DNA of 64,000 bases, from contig OY969802.1 of the NCBI GenBank assembly GCA_963703235.1, positions 682,001 to 746,000 of the forward strand. Direction: 5' to 3'. This DNA comes from VRUE01 sp963703235. Its GTDB lineage: Bacteria; Actinomycetota; Thermoleophilia; Solirubrobacterales; 70-9. A program made the translations under genes and the position numbers. The notes beneath the pieces were generated by a model, which saw only the letters and a list, made by a program, of their open reading frames with translations, did no database searches and was not told the DNA's origin. Below, piece after piece: positions 43,653 to 51,911 of the stretch (within the stretch, counting starts at the first letter, position 1; each line of letters begins with the position of its first letter).

Positions 43653-46163
43653 ATGTATCTGAAATCGATCGAGATGAAGGGGTTCAAGTCGTTCCCCGAG
43701 CGGACGAAGCTGGAGTTCTCTCCGGGCGTCAGCGTGATCGTCGGGCCGAACGGCTCCGGCAAGTCGAACATCACCGACGCCGTCCTCTGGGCACTCGGCG
43801 AGCAGAGCCCGGGCGCGATCCGCGGCGCCTCGATGCAGGATGTGATCTCGGCCGGTGGCAAGGGCATCGGCCAGCGCCGCGCCGCGGAGGTCGAGGTGAC
43901 GATCGACAACGGCGAGGGCCGGGCGGCGACCGAGCTCTCGGAGATCTCGATCCTGCGACGGCTCGACCGCGGCGGCGACGCCGGCTACCGGCTGAACGGC
44001 GCCCGCTGTCGCCTCGTCGACGTCGTCGAGGTGCTCTCCGACACGAACCTCGGCCGTGAGATGCACTCGGTGATCAGCCAGGGTCGAGTCGAGTCGATCG
44101 TCCACTCCAAGCCGCGCGAGCGCCGCCTGCTGATCGAGGAGGCGGCGGGGCTCGGCAAGCACCGCAAGCGCCGCCGCCGGGCCGAGCTGAAGCTGCGCGC
44201 CGCGGGCGACAACCTCGACCGGGCGCTCGACGTCGAGCGCGAGGCGCGGGCGCGGCTGCGGCCGTTGAAGCGGCAGGCGCAGGCAGCCGAGATCGGAGCG
44301 CGGATCGAGCGCGAGGAGCTGGAGCTGCGCGGCCGCCTGGTCGCCGAGGAGCTGCGCTTCGGCGCCGACCGGGCCCAGGCCGCGGAAAAGGCGGCGGCGG
44401 CGGCACGAGCGGCGCGGGCCGAGCTGGAGGAGCGCCTGTCCGAGGTGAGCGAGCGGCGGCGGGCAGCCGAGGAGCGCTTCGCGGCACGCGACCGCGAGCG
44501 CACCCAAGCCTGGGGCCTCTTGACCAAGCTGCGCGGCGAGCAGCAGCGGATCGCGGTTCGGGCCGCGAGTCTCGGCGATCGAGAGACGCAGCTTGCCTCG
44601 GCCCTGGAGGGACTGCGGGCGGAATTCGGCCCATTGACGCTCGACGTCGGCGCCACCGGCGGAGCGCCGGCGGAGCGGGCACGCAAGCTGGAGGGGGAGC
44701 TGGCCGAGATCGACGCCGGCCTGACTGGCGCGGCGGAGGGCCTGGCGAGAGCTCGCTCGGACGAGTTGGCGGAGGCCGAGCGCGAGGCGGCGCTGGGTGC
44801 GGTCCAGAGTGGCGCCGAGCGGGCGGCCCGGCACGCCCGTCGGGCCGAGGGCCTGCTTGGCGAGCGCCATCGCGAGGCGCTGCGCAAGCGCGTCGCCGCC
44901 GGCGAGGAGCTGCTCGACGACGTGCGCTCGGCGGCAGCCGCGGTCGCGGCAGCCGAGGCCGCCATCCGCGGCCGGGTCGAGCGGATCGAAGCCAAGGTCG
45001 TCGGCGAGCAGGGCGACGGCGACGCGATCGCCGAGGAGATGCGCGCCTGCTCCCAGCAGGAGTCGGAGCTGCAGGTGGAGATGAAGTCCGCATCGGACAA
45101 GTTGACGGAAGCGGAGGTCGAGGCAGCGCACCTCGGCGACCGTCGTGCCGAGGCGGCCAAGGAGTTGGCGACGATCGCCGAGCGGCTGGGCGAGGAGGTT
45201 GGGCCGGCCGAGCAGCCGCTCAGCGACGAGGAGAGGACCGACGTCGAGCGGAAGCTGCAGCGGTTGGACCGCCGCCGTGCCCAGATCGGCCCGGTCAACC
45301 CGCTCGCCGAGCAGGAATACGAGGAGGCGCGCGAGCACGTCGAGTCGCTGCAGGCCCAGCGCGAGGACACCGAGCGGGGGATGCGCGAGCTGGAGGCGCT
45401 GATCCGCGACGTCGACCGCGAGATCGAGCGCGCCTTCGAGCAGACCTTCGAGGCGACCGCGAAGAACTTCGAGGAGATGGTCGAGCACCTCTTCCCCGGC
45501 GGGCGGGGACGCCTGCGGCGGGTCAGCCTGCGCTCGGTGCCGAGCGCCGAGGCGGAGGAGGGGCAGCAGCCGCCCGAAGCCGAGACGGGGGAGGAGTACG
45601 AGGAGGAAGAGGAGCGCGAGGAGCTCGGGGTCGAGATCGAGGTCACCCCGGCCGGCAAGTCGACGCGCAAGCTCTCGCTGCTCTCCGGTGGCGAGAAGTC
45701 GCTGGTCGCGATCGCCTTCGTCTTCGCCGTCTTCCTCGCCCGTCCCTGCCCCTTCTACATCCTCGACGAGGTCGAGGCGGCGCTCGACGACGCCAACATC
45801 GACCGCTTCCTGCAGCTGATCCGGCGCTTCTCGGATCGAGCCCAGTTCGTCATCGTCACCCACCAGAAACGGACGATGGACGCGGCCGACGTGCTCTACG
45901 GCGTCACCATGGGCGGCGACGGCGTCACCAAAGTCGTCTCCCGTCGCCTGCCGCGCGAAGCCGGAGAGGGGGAGGAGGGGGTCGAGGCGCCCGAGCGGGA
46001 GGAGAGCGCCGCATCGCCGGTACCGCCCCCGTTCGCCGGTGTCGCCGCGCCAGGGACCCGGCCCGGTACCGGGCCGGGTGAAGAGACGGACGCCGCCGCC
46101 GGCCTGCTCGGCGAGAAGGCCGCAGTCGAAGCGGGCCACGACGCCGGCGCCGAAGCCGCCTAA
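43653..46163 (+). CDS. smc: SMC-family chromosome segregation ATPase, short and apparently without hinge
   Basis: 836 residues from ATG 43653, compared with about 1150-1200 for bacterial Smc. The N-terminal head has MYLKSIEMKGFKSFPERT, Walker A GPNGSGKSN at 31-39 and ISQGRVE. The C-terminal head has LSLLSGGEKSLVAIAF near 677 and FYILDEVEAALDDANIDRF. Between them are coiled coils of about 200 residues each side, but no globular hinge domain can be seen; the centre is a short non-helical turn (GPLTLDVGATGG, near 330). An acidic insertion precedes the signature motif, and a low-complexity tail follows the ATPase. The genomic place (rnc-smc-ftsY) is that of true Smc. No scpA or scpB is in the window. 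Confidence 0.9.
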   Translation: MYLKSIEMKGFKSFPERTKLEFSPGVSVIVGPNGSGKSNITDAVLWALGEQSPGAIRGASMQDVISAGGKGIGQRRAAEVEVTIDNGEGRAATELSEISILRRLDRGGDAGYRLNGARCRLVDVVEVLSDTNLGREMHSVISQGRVESIVHSKPRERRLLIEEAAGLGKHRKRRRRAELKLRAAGDNLDRALDVEREARARLRPLKRQAQAAEIGARIEREELELRGRLVAEELRFGADRAQAAEKAAAAARAARAELEERLSEVSERRRAAEERFAARDRERTQAWGLLTKLRGEQQRIAVRAASLGDRETQLASALEGLRAEFGPLTLDVGATGGAPAERARKLEGELAEIDAGLTGAAEGLARARSDELAEAEREAALGAVQSGAERAARHARRAEGLLGERHREALRKRVAAGEELLDDVRSAAAAVAAAEAAIRGRVERIEAKVVGEQGDGDAIAEEMRACSQQESELQVEMKSASDKLTEAEVEAAHLGDRRAEAAKELATIAERLGEEVGPAEQPLSDEERTDVERKLQRLDRRRAQIGPVNPLAEQEYEEAREHVESLQAQREDTERGMRELEALIRDVDREIERAFEQTFEATAKNFEEMVEHLFPGGRGRLRRVSLRSVPSAEAEEGQQPPEAETGEEYEEEEEREELGVEIEVTPAGKSTRKLSLLSGGEKSLVAIAFVFAVFLARPCPFYILDEVEAALDDANIDRFLQLIRRFSDRAQFVIVTHQKRTMDAADVLYGVTMGGDGVTKVVSRRLPREAGEGEEGVEAPEREESAASPVPPPFAGVAAPGTRPGTGPGEETDAAAGLLGEKAAVEAGHDAGAEAA
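46056..46079. repeat. Perfect 24-bp palindrome in the smc tail
   Basis: ACCCGGCCCGGT followed at once by its reverse complement, in frame within the disordered C-terminal tail of the SMC protein (about residues 802-809, encoding a Gly/Pro/Thr repeat). It lies past the ATPase domain, where insertions would be harmless. A third example of palindromic DNA inside a flexible protein segment in this window. Confidence 0.6.
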
Positions 46164-46190
46164 CGGCGAGCCGACGGCGATACTGCCGCG

Positions 46191-47186
46191 ATGGCGACCT
46201 CCTGGCAGGAGATCTTCGACCTCGGTACGCGGGCGGCGCTGCCGGCGCCGCAGCTTGAGGACGAGAACGAGCGCCGCGGCGTCTTTGCCCGCCTGCGCGA
46301 GAGCCTCTCGAAAAGCCGCCAGGCGCTGGCCGAGGAGATCTCCTCCAGCCTCTTCGATCGGATCGACGAGGAGACCTGGGAGCGGCTGGAGGAGGCGCTG
46401 ATCCTCGCCGACGTCGGGGCGCCGACGACCGTCGAGGTGGTCGAGCGGCTCGAGCAGGAGGTCGACTCGGGCGCGGTGTCGGCCGACGGCGAGGCCGTGC
46501 GCGCCCGCCTGATCGAGATCCTCGCCGAGGTCGCCTCCAACGGACGGGCGCCGATCGACCTCAGTGGCGAGCCGGCGGTGCTGCTGATGGTCGGCGTCAA
46601 CGGCACCGGCAAGACGACGACGATCGGCAAGATCGCCTGGCACCTCTCGCAGGAGCTCGGCCTCTTGGTCGTGCTCGCCGCCGCCGACACCTACCGGGCG
46701 GCGGCCGCCGAGCAGCTGGCCGAGTGGGCCGAGCGTGCGGGGGCCGAACTGATCCGCTCCGAGGAGGGCGGAGACCCAGGCGCAGTCGCCTTCGACGCGA
46801 TCGCTGCCGCCCGCGCTCGCGGGGCCGATGTGGTCATCGTCGACACCGCGGGGCGGCTCCACACCCAGGGCAACCTGATGGACGAGCTGGCGAAGGTGCG
46901 GCGGGTGATCGGCAAGCAGATGCCCGACGCCCCGCACGAGACGCTGATCTCGATCGACGCGACCACCGGCCAGAACGGGTTGCGGCAGGCGAAGGTCTTC
47001 GCCGAAGCGGTCGACGTCGACGGCGTCGTCCTGACCAAGCTCGACGGCACCGCCAAGGGCGGCATCGTGCTGGCGATCGCCAACGAGCTGGAGATCCCGG
47101 TGAAGCTGATCGGCGCCGGCGAGAAGCTGCAGGACCTGCGCCCCTTCGACCCCGACGACTTCGCACAAGCCCTGCTGGCCGACTAA
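46191..47186 (+). CDS. ftsY: Signal recognition particle receptor FtsY
   Basis: 331 residues. The NG domain of SRP GTPases shows the N-domain helices (ERLEEALILADVGAPTTVEVVERL), G1 GVNGTGKTTTIGKIA, AADTYRAAAAEQL, DTAGRLHTQ, TKLDGTAKGG and the closing GEKLQDLRPFDPDDFA, the FtsY-specific end. The long acidic A domain of E. coli FtsY is absent, as in most actinobacteria. It docks the SRP-ribosome complex at the membrane. It is next to ffh, its partner GTPase. Confidence 0.97.
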   Translation: MATSWQEIFDLGTRAALPAPQLEDENERRGVFARLRESLSKSRQALAEEISSSLFDRIDEETWERLEEALILADVGAPTTVEVVERLEQEVDSGAVSADGEAVRARLIEILAEVASNGRAPIDLSGEPAVLLMVGVNGTGKTTTIGKIAWHLSQELGLLVVLAAADTYRAAAAEQLAEWAERAGAELIRSEEGGDPGAVAFDAIAAARARGADVVIVDTAGRLHTQGNLMDELAKVRRVIGKQMPDAPHETLISIDATTGQNGLRQAKVFAEAVDVDGVVLTKLDGTAKGGIVLAIANELEIPVKLIGAGEKLQDLRPFDPDDFAQALLAD

Positions 47187-47265
47187 CCCAGCCCCCGCTG
47201 ACTTCGTCTTTATCCGTGCATAGCGCGGCTTACGACAAACTCACTGCCCTAAGCTCCGCTGGCGG

Positions 47266-48630
47266 ATGTTCGACCAGCTCTCAGACCGCCTGCAGGCGAC
47301 GCTCTCCGAGGTCCGCTCGCGCGGCAGGCTGAGCGAGGCCGACGTCGACGCGGCGATGCGGGAGATCCGCCTCGCCCTGCTCGAGGCCGACGTCAACTTC
47401 AAGGTCGTCAAAAGCTTCACCAAGACCTTGAAGGAGCGCTGCCTCGGCTCCGACGTGCTCGAGAGCCTCGACCCGGGGCAGCAGGTGGTGAAGATCGTCA
47501 ACGAGGAGCTGACGGCGCTGATGGGGGGTGCCGGGCGCGACCTCGCCTTCGCCTCCAGCGGCCCGACCGTGATCCTGATGGCCGGCCTGCAGGGGTCCGG
47601 CAAGACGACCGCCTGCGCGAAGCTCGCCCGCCACCTCGGCGAGTCGGGCAAGGACGTCGCCCTGGCCGCCTGCGACGTCTACCGGCCGGCGGCGGTCGAC
47701 CAACTGGTCACGGTCGGCAAGCGCGCCGGCGCCCATGTCTACGAGCAGGGAACCGACCGCGACCCGGTTGAGATCGCCGCCTGGGCGGTCGATCGGGCTC
47801 GCGAGGACGGCCGCGACGCGCTGATCGTCGACACCGCCGGGCGCCTCCACGTCGACGAGGACCTGATGGCGGAGCTGGCCAGGATCCGCAAGCGGACCAA
47901 GCCCCACGACGTGCTGCTGGTGGTCGACGCGATGACCGGGCAGGACGCGGTCGGGGTCGCCGAATCGTTCAGCGAGGCGGCCGAGTTCGACGGCGTCGTG
48001 ATGACCAAGCTCGACGGCGATGCCCGCGGCGGCGCCGCCCTCTCGGTCAAGGCCGTCACCGGCAAGCCGATCCTCTTCGCCTCGACCGGCGAGAAGCTGG
48101 AGGCCTTCGAGCTCTTCCATCCCGACCGGATGGCGTCGCGCATCCTCGGCATGGGCGACGTCCTCAGCCTGATCGAGAAAGCCGAGCAGCAGGTCGACGA
48201 GAGTCAGGCCGAGGACCTGCAGCGCAAACTCGAAAGCGACCGCTTCACGCTCGAGGACTTCCTGCAGCAGATGAAACAGGTGCGCAAGATGGGCCCGCTC
48301 AGCGGCCTGATCGGGATGCTGCCGGGGATGGGCGCGATGAAGGAGCTGAAGAACGCCGAGGTCGACGAGGGGGAGCTGGACCGGGTCGAGGCGATCATTC
48401 TCTCGATGACGCCGCTGGAGCGGACGAACCCGGCGATGATCAAGGGCTCGCGGCGCAAACGGATCGCGGACGGCTCCGGGACCAAGGTGCAGCAGGTGAA
48501 CCAGCTGGTCAAGCAGTTCGACCAGATGCGCAAGCTGATGCGCCAGATGGTCGCCGGCCAGATGCCCAGCGCTCAGCAATTGGCTCAAATGGGCGGGGGC
48601 GCTCCGCGCCCGAAGATACGCAGGCGCTGA
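47266..48630 (+). CDS. ffh: Signal recognition particle protein Ffh
   Basis: 454 residues from ATG 47266. NG domain with G1 GLQGSGKTTACAKLA, CDVYRPAAVDQL, DTAGRLHVDEDLM and TKLDGDARGGAA. A methionine-rich M domain from about residue 325 (FLQQMKQVRKMGPLSGLIGMLPGM) binds the signal peptide and the SRP RNA; the tail is MRQMVAGQMPSAQQLAQMGG. No SRP RNA gene is visible in the window. The 79 nt between ftsY and ffh hold no gene. Confidence 0.97.
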   Translation: MFDQLSDRLQATLSEVRSRGRLSEADVDAAMREIRLALLEADVNFKVVKSFTKTLKERCLGSDVLESLDPGQQVVKIVNEELTALMGGAGRDLAFASSGPTVILMAGLQGSGKTTACAKLARHLGESGKDVALAACDVYRPAAVDQLVTVGKRAGAHVYEQGTDRDPVEIAAWAVDRAREDGRDALIVDTAGRLHVDEDLMAELARIRKRTKPHDVLLVVDAMTGQDAVGVAESFSEAAEFDGVVMTKLDGDARGGAALSVKAVTGKPILFASTGEKLEAFELFHPDRMASRILGMGDVLSLIEKAEQQVDESQAEDLQRKLESDRFTLEDFLQQMKQVRKMGPLSGLIGMLPGMGAMKELKNAEVDEGELDRVEAIILSMTPLERTNPAMIKGSRRKRIADGSGTKVQQVNQLVKQFDQMRKLMRQMVAGQMPSAQQLAQMGGGAPRPKIRRR

Positions 48631-48637
48631 CGATCGA

Positions 48638-48673
48638 CCGGCATGTCCTCGGCTTCGCGTCCGGGCATGCCGG
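48638..48673 (+). terminator. Hairpin between ffh and rpsP
   Basis: CCGGCATGTCC at 48638-48648 pairs with GGGCATGCCGG at 48663-48673 (11 bp, one G-U pair) around a 14-nt loop, 8 nt after the ffh stop. The following GTTAG is not a T-tract, so it may be an attenuator or RNA stabiliser separating ffh from the ribosomal gene run. Confidence 0.45.
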
Positions 48674-48701
48674 GTTAGTCCTGTAACCTCCCGCGCTGCT
48701 C

Positions 48702-48956
48702 ATGGCCGTGCGAATAAGACTGAGAAGGGTCGGTTCGAAGAAGAACCCGATCTGGCGCATCGTCGTCGCCGACAAACGCTCGCCCCGCGACGGGCGGACG
48801 ATCGAGACGATCGGTCGGTACAACCCGCAGACCGAGCCCTCGACGATCGAGCTCGACGAGGAGCGCGCCCGCCACTGGCTCGAGCACGGCGCTCAGCCCT
48901 CGGAGACGGTCGCCAACCTGCTGCGCGTCAAGGGCATCGCCGCCTCCGGAAGCTAG
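48702..48956 (+). CDS. rpsP: 30S ribosomal protein S16
   Basis: 84 residues. VRIRLRRVGSKKNPIWRIVV and GRTIETIGRYNPQ are the S16 signatures. The C-terminal part (WLEHGAQPSETVANLLRVKG) is standard. It heads the rpsP-khpA-trmD-rplS run, followed by the KH gene after 14 nt. Confidence 0.97.
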   Translation: MAVRIRLRRVGSKKNPIWRIVVADKRSPRDGRTIETIGRYNPQTEPSTIELDEERARHWLEHGAQPSETVANLLRVKGIAASGS

Positions 48957-48970
48957 CGGGTGGCCAGCCG

Positions 48971-49201
48971 GTGACGGAGCTGCTCGAGTTCCTCGTCAAG
49001 GCGCTGGTCGAGGACCCCGGCGCCGTGGTCGTCGAGGAGCTGGAAGAGGACGGCACGCTCGTCTACGAGATCAGCGTCGCCGAGGGGGACCTCGGGCGCG
49101 TGATCGGCAAGGGCGGCCGGGTGGCCAACGCGATCCGGACCGTGGCGAAGGCAGCAGCCGTACGGCTCGACAGACGCGTGATCGTCGACATCCTCGACTG
49201 A
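48971..49201 (+). CDS. khpA: KH-domain RNA-binding protein KhpA (YlqC)
   Basis: 76 residues from GTG 48971. A single type II KH domain with the GKGG loop (GRVIGKGGRVANAIRTVAKA), matching the small KhpA/YlqC proteins that bind RNA, often together with KhpB. It sits after rpsP as in most Gram-positives. The next gene is trmD; rimM, which usually stands between, is not present, and the 49-nt gap is too short to hold it. Confidence 0.93.
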   Translation: MTELLEFLVKALVEDPGAVVVEELEEDGTLVYEISVAEGDLGRVIGKGGRVANAIRTVAKAAAVRLDRRVIVDILD

Positions 49202-49250
49202 GCCTATTTCGAGGCGCGCAGATCCTCTGCCGTCAGACCAGAATGGCGTT

Positions 49251-49928
49251 ATGAGGCTCGACATCTTCTCCCTCTTCCCCGAGGCGTTCGACTGGTTTCA
49301 GTCGCAGCGGTCGGTGCAGAACGCGCTGGGCGAGGGCAACGAGCTGAGGCTGTTCAACTATCGGGAGACGACGCCACTTGGGGCGGGGCAGGTCGACGAT
49401 GCGCCTTATGGGGGCGGGGCCGGGATGGTGCTGCGGGTCGACGTGGTCGATGCGGCCTTGCGGGCTGCCTACTCGAATGACGAGAAGCCGCGGGTCGTGT
49501 TGCTCTCGCCGACCGGGCGGCTGCTCGACGACGAGCTGGCCGACGAGTTGACGCAGGAGCCTCACCTGGCCCTGCTCTGCGGGCGTTACGAGGGGTTCGA
49601 CGAGCGGGTGCACGAGCACCTGGCCGACGACGAGGTCTCGATCGGGCGTTACGTGCTGGCGGGCGGCGAGCTGCCGGCGATGGTCCTGGCCGACGTCGTG
49701 ATGCGGAAGCTGCCGGGGGCGTTGGGGCACGAGCACAGCGCCGTCGAGGAGTCCTTCAGCCCGCTGCTGGAGGGGGCGCCGGAGTATCCGCACTACACCC
49801 GCCCGCCGACCTACCGGGGCTGGGGGGTGCCGGATGTGCTGCTCTCCGGCGACCACGACCGGGTTCGTCGCTGGCGGGTCGAGCAGAGCCAGGCTCGGGC
49901 CGAACAGTTCGAGCGGGACTCCAAGTAG
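49251..49928 (+). CDS. trmD: tRNA (guanine-37-N1)-methyltransferase
   Basis: 225 residues. SPOUT-class methyltransferase with the trefoil knot: IFSLFPEAFDWF at the start, GGGAGMVLRVDVVDAAL, LLCGRYEGFDERV and SIGRYVLAGGELPA, then EHSAVEESFSPLLEGAPEYPHYTRP, all typical of TrmD. It methylates G37 next to the anticodon to prevent frameshifting. The length is normal. Confidence 0.97.
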   Translation: MRLDIFSLFPEAFDWFQSQRSVQNALGEGNELRLFNYRETTPLGAGQVDDAPYGGGAGMVLRVDVVDAALRAAYSNDEKPRVVLLSPTGRLLDDELADELTQEPHLALLCGRYEGFDERVHEHLADDEVSIGRYVLAGGELPAMVLADVVMRKLPGALGHEHSAVEESFSPLLEGAPEYPHYTRPPTYRGWGVPDVLLSGDHDRVRRWRVEQSQARAEQFERDSK

Positions 49929-49942
49929 GTACGATTCCGCCA

Positions 49943-49978
49943 CCGCGCGGCGCCAACTATCGGCTCCGGCGGTTTTTT
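49943..49978 (+). terminator. Intrinsic terminator/attenuator before rplS
   Basis: CCGCGCGGCGCC (49943-49954) pairs with GGCTCCGGCGG (49962-49972) with one bulge and one mismatch across a 7-nt loop, followed at once by TTTTTT (49973-49978). This is the best intrinsic terminator shape in the window. It starts 15 nt after the trmD stop and ends 7 nt before the rplS ATG, so it could attenuate rplS transcription. Confidence 0.65.
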
Positions 49979-49985
49979 CTCGCCA

Positions 49986-50633
49986 ATGAGCAGCGTAATC
50001 GACAGCATCGAGCAGCGCCAGCAGCGGCAGGGACTTCCGTCCTTCGCGCCTGGCGACCGCGTGCGCGTTCACTTCCAGGTGGTCGAGGGAAGCCGGCGCC
50101 GCACTCAGGTCTTCGAGGGAATCGTGCTGAAGCGCCAGGGCTCGGGCGCGCGAGAGACCTTCACGGTCCGCAAGCAGTCCTTCGGCGTCGGCGTCGAGCG
50201 GACCTTTCCCCTGCACTCGCCGAAGATCGAGAAACTGGAGATCGCGGCGCGCGGCGACGTGCGCCGGGCCAAGCTCTACTACCTGCGCGGCCGGATCGGC
50301 AAGGCCGCTCGTGTCGCCGAGCGGCGCTGGGGGATCGATGACGAGCTGATCTCGGCTCCGGCGGCGGCGGCCGAGCCAGAGCCGGTCGACGCCGAGGGGG
50401 TAACCGCCGACGAGGCAGAGGCACAGACGTCTGAGACCGCGGACGAGACGTCTGCGGATCAGCCCCAGGACGATCAGCCCGCGGCAGAGACTGCCGCAGC
50501 CGAGGAGCCGCCGCCGGCTGAGACCGAGGTAGAGCAGCCTGAGCCTGTGGCCGAAGCTGAGCAGTCCGAGGCAGAGGCCGAGCCGGAGGCTGGGGCCGAG
50601 GACTCCGGCGACTCTGGCGAGGGCAAAGCCTGA
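49986..50633 (+). CDS. rplS: 50S ribosomal protein L19 with long acidic C-terminal extension
   Basis: 215 residues; the L19 core (about 1-115) contains RQGLPSFAPGDRVRVHFQV, VFEGIVLKRQGSGARETFTV and LHSPKIEKLEIAARGDVRRA, ending at RRWGIDDELI. Normal L19 stops there. About 95 further residues are Glu, Ala, Pro and Gln rich with no hydrophobic core, so disordered and strongly acidic. The extension is continuous with the core frame and uses the same high-GC codons. It runs up to and overlaps the lepB start. Confidence 0.95.
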   Translation: MSSVIDSIEQRQQRQGLPSFAPGDRVRVHFQVVEGSRRRTQVFEGIVLKRQGSGARETFTVRKQSFGVGVERTFPLHSPKIEKLEIAARGDVRRAKLYYLRGRIGKAARVAERRWGIDDELISAPAAAAEPEPVDAEGVTADEAEAQTSETADETSADQPQDDQPAAETAAAEEPPPAETEVEQPEPVAEAEQSEAEAEPEAGAEDSGDSGEGKA

Positions 50634-51253
50634 GACCTCGAATTCCCAAGCCGCACAGTGCGATCGGCGGCTTCGTCGAGCTGGTCGTCATCGTCGCCCT
50701 TGCGCTCGGGCTGGCGCTGGGGATTCAGGCCTGGCTGATCAAGCCCTACCAGATCCCTTCGCAGTCGATGGAGCCGACGCTCGACGTTGGCCAGCGGGTC
50801 TTGGTAAATCGCTTCCTCTACCACTTCTCCGATCCCGGCATCGGCGACATCGTCGTCTTCCATCCTCCCTCCGGAGCGGACGGCGGCGGCGAATGCGGGG
50901 CTCCGCCCAGTCCCGAACAAGCCTGCGCAAGGCCGACCCCCGTCCGCTCGGACCAGAACTTCATCAAGCGGATCGTCGCCGGGCCGGGCGACACCCTGAG
51001 CGTCCGCAACGGCCACCCGGTGGTCAACGGGGTCGAGAAGACGGATGAGCCCTACACGATGCCGTGCGGGGCGGGTGGCGGCGCCTGCAATTTGCCGAAA
51101 CCGATCGTCATCCCGCCCGACCATTACTTCATGATGGGCGACAACCGTGGGGCGAGCCAAGACAGCCGTTTCTGGGGCCCCGTCCCCCGCAAGTGGATCA
51201 TCGGCAAGGCCTTCGCCACCTACTGGCCGCCCGACCGGGTCGGGATCTTCTAA
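50630..51253 (+). CDS. lepB: Signal peptidase I, probable CTG start
   Basis: 207 residues from CTG 50630. The conserved part begins with one membrane segment (ELVVIVALALGLALGIQAW), then the catalytic Ser motif QIPSQSMEPTL, the Lys box with FIKRIVAGPGDTL, and MGDNRGASQDSRFWGPV. The first in-frame ATG (50768) lies inside the catalytic Ser motif and would remove the membrane anchor, so it cannot be the start. No ATG, GTG or TTG exists upstream in this frame; CTG 50630 overlaps the rplS stop as CTGA, the same geometry as the many ATGA/GTGA overlaps here. It cleaves secretory signal peptides outside the membrane. Confidence 0.92.
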   Translation: MRPRIPKPHSAIGGFVELVVIVALALGLALGIQAWLIKPYQIPSQSMEPTLDVGQRVLVNRFLYHFSDPGIGDIVVFHPPSGADGGGECGAPPSPEQACARPTPVRSDQNFIKRIVAGPGDTLSVRNGHPVVNGVEKTDEPYTMPCGAGGGACNLPKPIVIPPDHYFMMGDNRGASQDSRFWGPVPRKWIIGKAFATYWPPDRVGIF

Positions 51254-51269
51254 AGCGCACCGGCGCCGG

Positions 51270-51911
51270 CTGGCGCGCTCGCGTCGCCTTTTCGCCTTCG
51301 ACCGCGGCCTCGGCAGTCGCCTGGTCGCCGGAGCGGACGAGGCGGGGCGGGGGTGCCTGGCGGGCCCACTGGTCGCGGCCGCTGTCCTGATCGACTACGA
51401 GACGCTCTCCCACGCCGACCGCCGCGCCCTGGCGGGGTTGCACGACTCCAAGCAGATGAAGCCCGAACGTCGCGAGGAGCTCTATCCGGCGGTGCTGCGG
51501 GCGGCGACGCGGGTCAGCGTGGCGGTGCGTTGCGTCAGGGGGATCGACGACCGCGGCCTACACGTGACCAACCTCGAAGCGCTGGCGAACGCGCTGGAGA
51601 GCCTGGCGCCGAGCGAGGAGGCGATCTGCCTCGTCGACGGCTTCTCGCTGCGCGAGTGCCGAGTGCCGCACCGGGCCCTCGTCGAAGGGGACGGGACAAG
51701 CGCCGCGATCGCCGCCGCGTCGGTCGTCGCCAAGGTCAGCCGCGACCGCTACATGCACGGCGCGGCCCGCGTCCACGAAGGCTGGGGCTTCGACGAGCAC
51801 GTCGGCTACTCGACCCCCGAGCACCGCGCCGCGATCGAGCGCCTTGGGATCTCGCCCCTGCACCGCCGCTCGTTCGACTCGGTCGCCTACTCGCAACTTG
51901 AGCTCGCCTGA
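51270..51911 (+). CDS. rnhB: Ribonuclease HII, start uncertain (CTG 51270 proposed)
   Basis: 213 residues from CTG 51270. Catalytic motifs are GADEAGRGCLAGPLV, LVDGFSLR and SVVAKVSRDRYMHGAA, all four RNase HII acids in place. The only usual start, GTG 51147, would overlap lepB by more than 100 nt and add Ser/Pro-rich sequence that is just lepB read out of frame. The family N-terminus (RRLFAFDRGLGSRLVAGADEAG) begins just after the CTG. It cuts RNA-DNA hybrids and misinserted ribonucleotides. Its last codons form the left arm of a palindromic element. Confidence 0.9.
   Translation: MARSRRLFAFDRGLGSRLVAGADEAGRGCLAGPLVAAAVLIDYETLSHADRRALAGLHDSKQMKPERREELYPAVLRAATRVSVAVRCVRGIDDRGLHVTNLEALANALESLAPSEEAICLVDGFSLRECRVPHRALVEGDGTSAAIAAASVVAKVSRDRYMHGAARVHEGWGFDEHVGYSTPEHRAAIERLGISPLHRRSFDSVAYSQLELA

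Noticed and set aside
43602..47168. Very long open frame of 1188 codons on the minus strand opposite rnc, smc and ftsY
   Set aside because: It is the mirror of high-GC coding sequence; it has no domain motifs and an amino acid composition typical of antisense frames, while the plus strand holds clear SMC and FtsY.
51147..51269. GTG 51147 as the rnhB start
   Set aside because: The added residues are lepB coding sequence in another frame with no family similarity, and the overlap with lepB would exceed 100 nt.
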